In this document: in pieces, positions 55,065 to 63,105 of the stretch | Layout: each line of letters opens with the position of its first letter | Position numbering within the stretch: position 1 is the stretch's first letter | NCBI GenBank assembly: GCA_041662485.1 | Contig: JBAZSJ010000005.1 | Location: 62,001 to 126,000 of the forward strand | Direction of reading: 5' to 3' | Source: Rariglobus sp041662485 | GTDB lineage: Bacteria > Verrucomicrobiota > Verrucomicrobiia > Opitutales > Opitutaceae | DNA length: 64,000 nt | Program-made: the position numbers and the translations under genes | Notes under the pieces: model-generated | The model's input: the letters and a program-made list of their open reading frames with translations, nothing else | Database searches by the model: none | What the model was told of the DNA's origin: nothing

Positions 55065-58000
55065 ATGCCTCCCGTCACCATCGTCATCCCGGTCCACAAC
55101 GACGCCGCAACCCTGCTTGCCTGCGTGCGCGCCGTGTTCAAGCACACCGATCATCCGGACTGGAAGCTGCTGGTCGTTGACGACGGCTCCACCGACGGCG
55201 GCCCCGCCGCGCTGCGGGCGGCCTTTCCGGACGTCGCGATTCTTGCGCAAAAACGCGCCGGCGTCGCCCGCGCGCTCAACGCCGGTTTCAACCATCCCTT
55301 GGCCACCGGTCGCGACGTCGTCCGCCTGCACGCCGATGTCGTGGTCGAGACACCCGGCTGGCTTGGACTTCTCGCGGAAACCGCGACATCGCGTCCGGGC
55401 ATCGGGGCGGTTGGCCCGCGCCTGGTTTACCCCGACGGCCGCATCCAGTCCGAAGGCCGCCATTTCGTGAGCGGACTCGGACTGCATCCCCGGCATTGCA
55501 ACCTCCGCGCCTACCTGGCCGACGGTCCCGCCGGACCGGTCGCCGAAGTGGACGCGGTCGCCGGCGCGCTCGCCTATTACCGGCGCGACGCACTCGCCGC
55601 CGTCGGAGGGCTCGACGAACGCTACGGCCCCGTGTGGATGGAGGACGACGATTTCTGCATCGCCGCGCGTCATCGCGGTTTCAAGGTCCTCGTCCATCCC
55701 GGCGTCCGCGCCGTCCATTACACCCGCTGCGCCGGACCGGTGTTTCAGGCCAAGGTGATCGGCTCCGACAAGGCGCTTTCCCAAGTCACCCGCAACTTGA
55801 AGGAGACCGCCGGCCTTGTGCAGGCCGCGCGCTGGCAGGCAAAATGGGGCTGGGATCCCCACTATCCCGACACCAATGAAATCCGCCGTCTCCACGGTGC
55901 GACCGAGGTCACCTGGAAAATCGGCGAGGCCCTGCGCTACACGCCCAAGGAGGCCTGTCCTCCCGTGGACTGCTGCCTCGTGACGTGGAATTCCCTGAAA
56001 CTTCTCAAGCGCACCCTCGAAACCCTCGCGCTCACCGAGTATCCCGCCGACCGCCTGCGCGTTTACGTCGCCGACAACGGCAGCACCGACGCCACCCCCG
56101 CCTACCTGGCCGGCCTCCAGGCCGATTATCCCTTCCGGCTTCACATCATCACCCTGCCGCTCAACACCGGCGTCGCCGCCGGCATCAACGCGGCCATCCT
56201 CGCCGGCTCCGCCGAACTCGTCGCCCGCCTCGACGACGACATCTCGCTCCAGCCCGACTGGCTCAAGGTCTTCGTCGAGGATCTGCGCAACCGCCCGTTC
56301 GCCGGCTGCGTCGCCACCAAGACGATCAACGACAACACCGCCCGCACCCTCCAGTGGGCCTGCCCGCACAGCTATCCCAACGGCTACAACTACCGCGACG
56401 AAACCAACCGCGGCCAGGCCGACTACCTCGCCCGCGTCGCCGCCATCCACGGCTGCTGCATCCTCTATCGCCGCGACACCATCAAGCGCTGCGGCGTGTT
56501 CGACATCCGCTACAGCCCCACCCAATACGACGACATCGACCACAACTTCGCCCTCGTGCAGGCCGGCTACGAGGTGCTCTACGACGGCCGCACCCACGTC
56601 GTCCACAAGATCAGCACCGGCCTCGACCGCTCCTTCGCGGGCATGGCCAGCGCCGCCGCCAACGGCGCGAAGATGTATGGCAAATGGGGACACGACATTT
56701 TTGAACGCCTCGACTCCGCCATCGTGCTCTCCCGCGAGGGCCGCTACCTGCCCGACGACGGCGACACCTCCGCCTGGCTCGCCACCGGTCCGCAACCCGC
56801 GGAGTTTCCCCGTTCCGTCCCGGCCCTTTCGCCGGGACACCTCAAGATTCTCGACGACATCTATCTCGCCCTCTGTCCTCCGGACGGGGCCGACGGCGCG
56901 CTCCGCCCGCTCGCGAAGGCGTTTCTGAAACGCGGACGGCAGCTCATTTCCAAGGGGTTCTTCATGGACGCTCTCGACGTCTTTTTGACCGCCTCCAACT
57001 TCATGCCGTCGTGCCCGGAGGTCTTCGCCGCCCTCTCCGGCTCGTATCACCGGCTGGGCTACACCGACCAGGCGCACGCCGCCGCCCGTCGCGGCCTGCA
57101 TCTCGATCCTGAAAACGCGGAACTCGCTGAACTCTCCCTTCGTCCTTCCGCCACTCCTCCCGTGGCCGAACCCGCGCACGCCGACGAACCCGTGATCGAA
57201 ACGGGACCGCGTCCGCTCCGCGTGCTCATGGTCAACGCCTTTCAGCCGCGTCTGCCCGACGACGACGTCGGGCTCATGCAAGCGCTTGCCGCCGCCCTTC
57301 GCGGGCAGGGCGTCCACGTCGAGGAAAGCTGCACCGCGCGGCCCGATCCGACCGGCTTTGATCTGGTTCACGTCTGGAACACCGGGTTTCCCTACCAGAC
57401 GCTTTCCCAGCTCAACGCCATTCGCGTGGCCTCCCCGAAGATTCCGATCTGCCTGACCCCGCTCTACGAGGACAAGCGAGAATCCGCCTGGGGCGCCTCG
57501 GCGCTGGGCGTGATTTTCGGCGGACTGATCCCGCCCGCCGAAATGGACGTCCATCTGCGCACGCTGGCCCGCGGTTTCGCGCCGGTCTCCGGCGAGGCCC
57601 GCCCGACTCCCCGCAACGTCCATCTTTACTTCGGCTCCCACGAGGCCTGTCAGCAAAAGCTGGTGCAGCGCGTGGATCACCTGCTGCCCGCCAGCGCCGC
57701 CGAGCTCGCCGATTTGCAGCGAGAGCTTTCGGTGCAGCGTCCGCACACCCTGCTTCCGCTGCCCGTCGCCGCCGAGCGTCTTCGCGACGCCACGCCGGAG
57801 TGGTTCCACGAACACTATCCGCAACGCGACTTCGTCCTCACCGTCGGCGGCCTCGATCCGCAGAAAAACCAGCTGATGCTGATGCAGGCCTTGCGCGGCA
57901 CCAATCTCCCGCTCGTGGTCGTGGGCCATCATCGCAACAGCGACTACACCGAGTTCTGCCTGCGGCATGCGTCGCCGGACGTGCTGTTCATCGAGCATCT

Positions 58001-58382
58001 GGAGCCGGACCAGCTCGCGTCCGTCTTCAAGGCGGCCCGTGTCTACGCCGCGCCGAGCTGGCAGGAATGCCGCTTTTCGCCGACGCTGGAGGCCGCGGTC
58101 GCTGGCTGCTCGCTGGTCGTCTCCCAGCGTCCGGCCGAGAAGGAATACTTCGGCGCCGCCGCCCATCTTTGCAACCCGGCCGACACGGTCTCCATCCGCA
58201 ACGCGGTCATCTCCGCCCACCGTTCGCACGCCCTCACATCCGACCGTCGCCAGGCCCTTTCCGTCCGCATCGCGCAGCTCTGCGACGCCGGGGAGGTCGC
58301 CGGAAAACTGCTGGAAGTTTATCGCCACCTCGCGCCCGCCGCCGCCAGCCGGATTCGCGAATGTCCTCTGCCCGCCGCATGA
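55065..58382 (+). CDS. GT2-GT2-GT4 glycosyltransferase fusion
   Basis: A 1105-residue protein with three transferase modules. Module 1 (about 1-290) is GT2: VTIVIPVHNDAATLLACVRA, VVDDGSTDGG, LHADVVVETPGW. Module 2 (about 298-560) is a second GT2: DCCLVTWNSLKLLKRTLETL, VADNGSTDATP, RLDDDISLQPDW. A helical TPR-like linker (about 600-700) leads to module 3 (about 714-1105), a GT4-type GT-B domain with FVLTVGGLDPQKNQLMLMQA and PSWQECRFSPTLEAAVAGCS (E-x7-E). It could extend a chain by alternating additions. The start at 55065 is preferred; longer in-frame extensions lie over glf. Overlaps the next gene by 4 nt. Confidence 0.85.
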   Translation: MPPVTIVIPVHNDAATLLACVRAVFKHTDHPDWKLLVVDDGSTDGGPAALRAAFPDVAILAQKRAGVARALNAGFNHPLATGRDVVRLHADVVVETPGWLGLLAETATSRPGIGAVGPRLVYPDGRIQSEGRHFVSGLGLHPRHCNLRAYLADGPAGPVAEVDAVAGALAYYRRDALAAVGGLDERYGPVWMEDDDFCIAARHRGFKVLVHPGVRAVHYTRCAGPVFQAKVIGSDKALSQVTRNLKETAGLVQAARWQAKWGWDPHYPDTNEIRRLHGATEVTWKIGEALRYTPKEACPPVDCCLVTWNSLKLLKRTLETLALTEYPADRLRVYVADNGSTDATPAYLAGLQADYPFRLHIITLPLNTGVAAGINAAILAGSAELVARLDDDISLQPDWLKVFVEDLRNRPFAGCVATKTINDNTARTLQWACPHSYPNGYNYRDETNRGQADYLARVAAIHGCCILYRRDTIKRCGVFDIRYSPTQYDDIDHNFALVQAGYEVLYDGRTHVVHKISTGLDRSFAGMASAAANGAKMYGKWGHDIFERLDSAIVLSREGRYLPDDGDTSAWLATGPQPAEFPRSVPALSPGHLKILDDIYLALCPPDGADGALRPLAKAFLKRGRQLISKGFFMDALDVFLTASNFMPSCPEVFAALSGSYHRLGYTDQAHAAARRGLHLDPENAELAELSLRPSATPPVAEPAHADEPVIETGPRPLRVLMVNAFQPRLPDDDVGLMQALAAALRGQGVHVEESCTARPDPTGFDLVHVWNTGFPYQTLSQLNAIRVASPKIPICLTPLYEDKRESAWGASALGVIFGGLIPPAEMDVHLRTLARGFAPVSGEARPTPRNVHLYFGSHEACQQKLVQRVDHLLPASAAELADLQRELSVQRPHTLLPLPVAAERLRDATPEWFHEHYPQRDFVLTVGGLDPQKNQLMLMQALRGTNLPLVVVGHHRNSDYTEFCLRHASPDVLFIEHLEPDQLASVFKAARVYAAPSWQECRFSPTLEAAVAGCSLVVSQRPAEKEYFGAAAHLCNPADTVSIRNAVISAHRSHALTSDRRQALSVRIAQLCDAGEVAGKLLEVYRHLAPAAASRIRECPLPAA

Positions 58383-60070
58383 TCCCGCCCGGCGAACGTC
58401 CGATCATCCTTCTGGATGCGCCTCCGCGCGCCCGGGATATTTTCGGGGACGCCCCGCAGCGTCTTGGCCGTCCCGTGATCCATGCCGGCGAACGTGACGC
58501 CGAGACCCTGCTCGCGCTCGAGCCCGCCGCGTTTCTCCTCAGCAGCGAGTGGACCCACGAATGGCGGCTCATCTCCGCCGCCGCCCGCCGCGCCGGCGTG
58601 CCGGTCGTCTACGTCATGGACGGCGTCCTGGAATGGTCCTACCTCTGGAACAACCTCAGCTTCATCCGTCCGTGGGGCACCATGCTCCAGCCGCTCGTCG
58701 CGAGCGATCTCTGCGTGATCGGACGTCATCCCGCCCGCATCCTCGCGTCGATGGGACTCGCGGACCGCACGCACATCGTCGGTTTGCCGCGGTTCGATTC
58801 GCTGTCGCGTGACCGCATCGTGCGCGCCGGCGCCCGTCCGCGCATCCTCGTGGCCACGGCCCGGACCGCCGGCCACGACGTCGAGCAGCAGGTCATGACC
58901 CGGCGCGCCCTGCGCGATCTGCACGCATGGTTCGCCACCCGGCCGGACATCGAGGCCGTCTGGCGCATCGCCGCCGATCTCGCCGAGGACATCGGCGTGG
59001 AGGCCGATATTCGCGGCTCGATGGCCGATGTCCTGGCCGCTTCGTCCGCGCTCATCTCATTCACCTCCACTTGCCTGCTTGAAGGCATGCACAAGGGCAT
59101 GCCCGTCGCCCAAATCGACTACCGCACCGCGCCCTTGTATGTCGCCACCGCCTGGGAAATCCGTTGCGCCGACCACATCCCCGGCGTCGTGCAGGAACTG
59201 CTTTATCCGCCGCCGCAAAAACTCGCGTGGCAGGACGCCTGCTACGCCGACGAGCTCGAGGCGGGCGACGCCACCGCTTCGCTTGCCGACGTCATCCGGA
59301 CCGCCATCGAGCGTCCGCCGGCAGAAGCCGGATCCGAAAAGGAAACACCTCCGAGGCAGGCCGCCGGCCGCCTCGACTACCGGCAGGTTCATTCCGAACT
59401 CAGCGCCTTCGCGATCAGCCCGGACTCGGTTCTTCAATACGAGCTCGCCGCCGCCCACCACCAGCTCCGGCACACGCGCAACGAAAAGGGGATTCTCCAG
59501 CGCGACGGCCTCGAGTTGGCCGAGGCCTTCGCCGCCGCCGACATCCGCCATGTCCGCGTGTTTTCCTTTTTGGAAAAATTTCCCGGCGCCGGTTGCGACG
59601 GCCGCGCGGAAATCGAGTTCGTCGCCATCGGCGGACGGGCGGTCCGCGCCTTGGTCACGCCCGCGCCGACCCGCCTTACCTACGCGATTCCCACGGGGCG
59701 GCCCGGCCGTCTCACTCTCGCGTTTAGCCTGCACCCCCGCTGCTGGGATCAGCCCGGTTCGGGGCCCTGCCGCCTGCTGATCACCGCCGACGGAACAGAC
59801 CTGATCGACGCCGCCATCGACCTGCGCGACGCGCCCGAAGACCGCAAATGGTGGTGGCTTGACCTCGCCGTTCCCGCGAGCGCCCACGGGGCGCACACCG
59901 TCGTCCTCCAGGCGCTCGGCGTGGATGGCGACGCCTGCCGCGACGCCGTCTGGCGGGCGCCCACGTTTCTCTGGCTGGAAGATCCCGCCAGCCCCGACGC
60001 CAACTCCGGCTTCCGCCCGCGCATCGCCGCCGGCGCCGATTTTTACGTGCCCGGCCGCACCGTGGCCTGA
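58379..60070 (+). CDS. GT-B-like surface glycan biosynthesis protein, unassigned
   Basis: About 563 residues from the ATG at 58379, which overlaps the preceding stop (ATGA). Not matched to a named family with confidence. The N-terminal half looks like a GT-B fold of the UDP-GlcNAc epimerase / glycerophosphotransferase type: VVYVMDGVLEWSYLWNN, HIVGLPRFDSLSRD, ALISFTSTCLLEGMHKGMPV. The C-terminal ~230 residues are beta-rich (for example RLTLAFSLHPRCWDQPGSG and KWWWLDLAVP) and may be a carbohydrate-binding or galactose-binding-like domain. The acceptor is unknown. An alternative ATG at 58361 lies inside the previous gene. Confidence 0.5.
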   Translation: MIPPGERPIILLDAPPRARDIFGDAPQRLGRPVIHAGERDAETLLALEPAAFLLSSEWTHEWRLISAAARRAGVPVVYVMDGVLEWSYLWNNLSFIRPWGTMLQPLVASDLCVIGRHPARILASMGLADRTHIVGLPRFDSLSRDRIVRAGARPRILVATARTAGHDVEQQVMTRRALRDLHAWFATRPDIEAVWRIAADLAEDIGVEADIRGSMADVLAASSALISFTSTCLLEGMHKGMPVAQIDYRTAPLYVATAWEIRCADHIPGVVQELLYPPPQKLAWQDACYADELEAGDATASLADVIRTAIERPPAEAGSEKETPPRQAAGRLDYRQVHSELSAFAISPDSVLQYELAAAHHQLRHTRNEKGILQRDGLELAEAFAAADIRHVRVFSFLEKFPGAGCDGRAEIEFVAIGGRAVRALVTPAPTRLTYAIPTGRPGRLTLAFSLHPRCWDQPGSGPCRLLITADGTDLIDAAIDLRDAPEDRKWWWLDLAVPASAHGAHTVVLQALGVDGDACRDAVWRAPTFLWLEDPASPDANSGFRPRIAAGADFYVPGRTVA

Positions 60071-60084
60071 AATTTCCAATTCCC

Positions 60085-62055
60085 ATGGTGACGCTCGCCG
60101 AACCCTCCAAGTCAGTGAACAGCCCGATGGTCGCCCGTCGCGTCCTTTGCAATAGCTGGCCGAAAGCCGGCACGCACGTCCTGCTCGAGCTTGCCCGCCT
60201 CGCCCTTGGCGAAGGCGATTGGTATCGCGATCCCGACCTCAAATATCCCGGCGGCGAGCTTGAATTCGGCCTGCGCCTTCAAGAGAGGATCGACCGCTAC
60301 GAGGGCCGGTCGTTCGCGGTCAAAGGCCACATCGGCCGGCATCCGCTCATCGAAAGCCTGCTCGCGCAGCACGACTTCGCGCACATTTTCATCGTGCGCG
60401 ATCCCCGCGAAGTCCTGTGCTCCACCGCGCGATGGTTGCGCGACCTCCGACCCGACTGGCCGATCAGCCGCTACCTGGCTCCGCTCGATCCGGACGCCCG
60501 CCTGGAAAAAATCATCCGCGGCCTGCCCGTGCTTGCGCCGTTCGACCTCGATTTCTCCCAGCACTGGGACCGCCCGCTCGCCGGGCGTTACGCCGATCTC
60601 ACCCGCTGGCTCGACGGACCCACGCCCTGCCTTGTGCTCACCTACGAGGAACTCGCCGGCAAACTCGGCGCGGCCGCGCAGACCCGCGCGGTGCGCCGCG
60701 CGCTGGCGCACCTCGGCGTCGAGGCGGACGAGGCGGAGGCCGCCACGCTCGCGCGCCAGGTCTGCAATCCCCGCTCGCAGACTTTTCACACCGGCCCAAG
60801 CTCCGACTGGGAAAAAGTCTTCACGGACCGCCATCGTCATCTGTTCGTCGAGCTCGGGGGCGAGGAACTCGTGCGACGCCTCGGCTACGCGCCGACCCTG
60901 CCGACGCGGCCGCGACCGCCGCGCCGTTCAACCTCCGCGAACGTCGAGCCCGTGGAAACGCCGGTGCCGCCGGCCCTCGCGATTTTTGTCGAGCAGCTTG
61001 GCCAATTTTTCGGCGGCTCGTCTCCCGTCCAGCTTGAGTTCGCCGAGGACGGCTCCTGCCGGATCGCCGCGCACCAGGCCGGCGCCGCGCATGGCCTTGA
61101 GGAGACCCATGCGACGGCCGATCTTTTTCCCCGTCTGCCCGCGGCGTCCGGCGCGATCGATTTTGGTTTCATCCTGGGATCGCTGGCGCGCCTTGCGCCG
61201 GACCGTCTTGAGGGCTGGCTCGGGGAAACGCGCCGCGTGCTGCGTCGCGCCTGGTGGCTCGCGCTCGAAGCGGATGCCGGCCGCGACCGGACTTGGTGGG
61301 AAAAACGGCTCTTCTCGGCGGGATTTCGCCGGCACCCCTTGCAATATTGCATCGAGGATTACGTCCCCGGCGGCGCGCGGCATTTCGTGCTGCTGGTCGA
61401 ACCCGTATCGCCGGCGGTCTTCGCGATCGCGCCGCGCGCAGCTTCCGGTCTTGGCGCCGATTTTCTCCGAAACACCGGTCCCGCCGCGGAGGCGGCGCAC
61501 ATGCGCTATGCCCTCGCCCGCGACCTCGTGCAGCCCGGTTGGGCGGTGCTAGTTGTCAGCGCCGATGCCGGCGCCGGCGCCAAGGTCCTGGCCGCGGGGA
61601 ATCCGACGGCGCGGATAAACTCCTTCGAGCTTGGCGACGGAGCGGCCGACTACGCCCGCGCGCTCTACGGAACGACGCAGGCGGATCTCGCCTGTCAGCC
61701 CTGCGACGCCGCCGCCCTGGCCGCGCAAGAGGAGGGAACGGCGGACATGGCTGTTTGCCTCGATGGACTCGCCCGCGTGCCGGATCCGTTTGGACTCGTG
61801 CGCTCGCTGCGCCGGGCGCTCAAACGCGGCGGCCTCCTGGTGCTGGCCGTTTCCCGGGCGCAAGGCGGCTCAGACGAGTCCCTGGCCAGTCTGGCGGCCG
61901 ACGGGTGCGCGGTCCGCGCGCTTTACCGGCTGAGCGATCCGGCCCTGCGCGGGGAAACCGGCGCGCGCGGTGTTTTCCGCATGGTTCAGGAGCGCCCGTC
62001 CGAGGAAGACCGTCGCGCGGCCGACGGATGGTTGCTGGTCGCCGAAAAAATCTGA
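60085..62055 (+). CDS. sulfotransferase fused to methyltransferase-like region
   Basis: A 656-residue protein. The N-terminal ~280 residues are a sulfotransferase: the PAPS 5'-phosphosulfate motif SWPKAGTH (about residues 24-31) and the 3'-phosphate motif FIVRDPREVLCSTAR. From about residue 290 on, the sequence looks like one or two degenerate Rossmann-type methyltransferase domains (FGFILGSLARLAPDRLEGWL, then GWAVLVVSADAGAGAKVLAA and VPDPFGLVRSLRRALKRGGL). The canonical SAM glycine motif is weak, so this part may be inactive or bind another ligand. The protein suggests the glycan is sulfated and perhaps methylated. No signal peptide. Confidence 0.7.
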   Translation: MVTLAEPSKSVNSPMVARRVLCNSWPKAGTHVLLELARLALGEGDWYRDPDLKYPGGELEFGLRLQERIDRYEGRSFAVKGHIGRHPLIESLLAQHDFAHIFIVRDPREVLCSTARWLRDLRPDWPISRYLAPLDPDARLEKIIRGLPVLAPFDLDFSQHWDRPLAGRYADLTRWLDGPTPCLVLTYEELAGKLGAAAQTRAVRRALAHLGVEADEAEAATLARQVCNPRSQTFHTGPSSDWEKVFTDRHRHLFVELGGEELVRRLGYAPTLPTRPRPPRRSTSANVEPVETPVPPALAIFVEQLGQFFGGSSPVQLEFAEDGSCRIAAHQAGAAHGLEETHATADLFPRLPAASGAIDFGFILGSLARLAPDRLEGWLGETRRVLRRAWWLALEADAGRDRTWWEKRLFSAGFRRHPLQYCIEDYVPGGARHFVLLVEPVSPAVFAIAPRAASGLGADFLRNTGPAAEAAHMRYALARDLVQPGWAVLVVSADAGAGAKVLAAGNPTARINSFELGDGAADYARALYGTTQADLACQPCDAAALAAQEEGTADMAVCLDGLARVPDPFGLVRSLRRALKRGGLLVLAVSRAQGGSDESLASLAADGCAVRALYRLSDPALRGETGARGVFRMVQERPSEEDRRAADGWLLVAEKI

Positions 62056-62087
62056 ACGCGCACGCAACCCATCCTTACCCATCCGCC

Positions 62088-63012
62088 ATGAGTCGCATCG
62101 TCGTCCATATCCCGCCGCATTGCACCAACCGCGATCTGCCCACGGTCGGCGCCTTTTATCACCGGATGATTCTCGCGCTCCGTTCCGCGGGGCATTTCGT
62201 CGTCCTCCGCGAGGGGCGCGGGCCGGAGGCGGAGCGCCACGATCTCAACATCTGCTATCACACCCACCTAGACGCGGCCGACGTGCTCAACGTGAAGATC
62301 GGCTACCTGCCGGAGTTTTTTTATTTCGACGAGGGCGGTTACTCGGGCTGGGCGCGGCTGGCGGGGGATTTCTCGCGCGTCCCCTCCTCATCGCCCACGG
62401 CCGCGACCTTTCAGCGCGGACTCGTGGAACGCTATGTCCATGGACGTGTGACGAAATACGCCCAGCGTCCCACTCCGCCGCCTCCGCTCGACGATTTCGT
62501 GCTAATCATCACGCAGGTGCAGGGCGACTCGGTGCTCGAACTGGCGCGCTTTTCCTCGCGCGAAATGGTGACGAGCGTCCTCGCCGCGGCCGCGGAGGCG
62601 GGCCGGCCCTCGGTGATCAAGACGCATCCGCTTTGTCGCGACGACGATTTCGCGGCCTTCGTGCGCGCAGAAGCCTCCCGGCACGGCGCCGTGATCAGCG
62701 ACAGCCACATCCATGATCTTCTGCCGCGCGCGCCAGGTGGCGTTGATCAATTCCGGGGTGGGTTTCGAGGCGTTGCTGCATGGACGCCAGGTATTGAACT
62801 TCGGCGCCAGCGACTACGAAGCGGTGACCCATCCGGTGCGCGATCTGGCGGAGGTGCGGTCTCTCGTGGCGGGCCCCCGCAAAGATGACGAGGGACGGAT
62901 CGCCGCCTTTCTGGAGTTTTTCCTCAACGAAGAGCAGCTGGGCCTGGAGGACGCGCGCCTTGAGCAGCGCATCGTGTCACGCGTCGCGGCCAAGCTCGCG
63001 CGGATGCAGTAA
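62088..63012 (+). pseudogene. capsule polysaccharide biosynthesis-like gene with frameshift
   Basis: The frame from ATG 62088 encodes HIPPHCTNRDLPTVGAFYHR and later TQVQGDSVLELARF and ISDSHIHDLLPRA, a pattern like capsule polysaccharide synthesis/export proteins (KpsC/KpsS-like). Homology continues in the +1 frame with VALINSGVGFEALLHGRQVL and FGASDYEAVTHPVRD to the TAA at 63010-63012. The switch falls in a run of four CG dinucleotides (62725-62732); adding two bases there would restore one frame of about 307 codons. It may be a sequencing or assembly error, a real mutation, or a phase-variable run. No start suggests the second part is translated on its own. Confidence 0.6.
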
Positions 63013-63094
63013 AGGAGGACGGACCTCCAGGTCCGTCATGATATTTTTTAGAGGACGTCCAATCGGATCGGACCGGGAGGTCCGACCTCCTTTT
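63011..63094. repeat. 84-bp intergenic inverted repeat
   Basis: The left arm (63011-63034, AAAGGAGGACGGACCTCCAG...) pairs with the right arm (63070-63094) at nearly every position. Each arm is itself close to a palindrome, with GGACCTCC-type cores. It begins at the stop codon of the capsule-like gene and ends 12 bp before the minus-strand gene, so it could serve as a bidirectional terminator, or be a dispersed palindromic repeat. Confidence 0.6.
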
Positions 63095-63105
63095 GGGCCA
63101 CAGTT

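Noticed and set aside
55047..58328. Minus-strand open frame opposite the triple glycosyltransferase
   Set aside because: Antisense shadow; no motifs, while the plus strand has three sets of transferase motifs.
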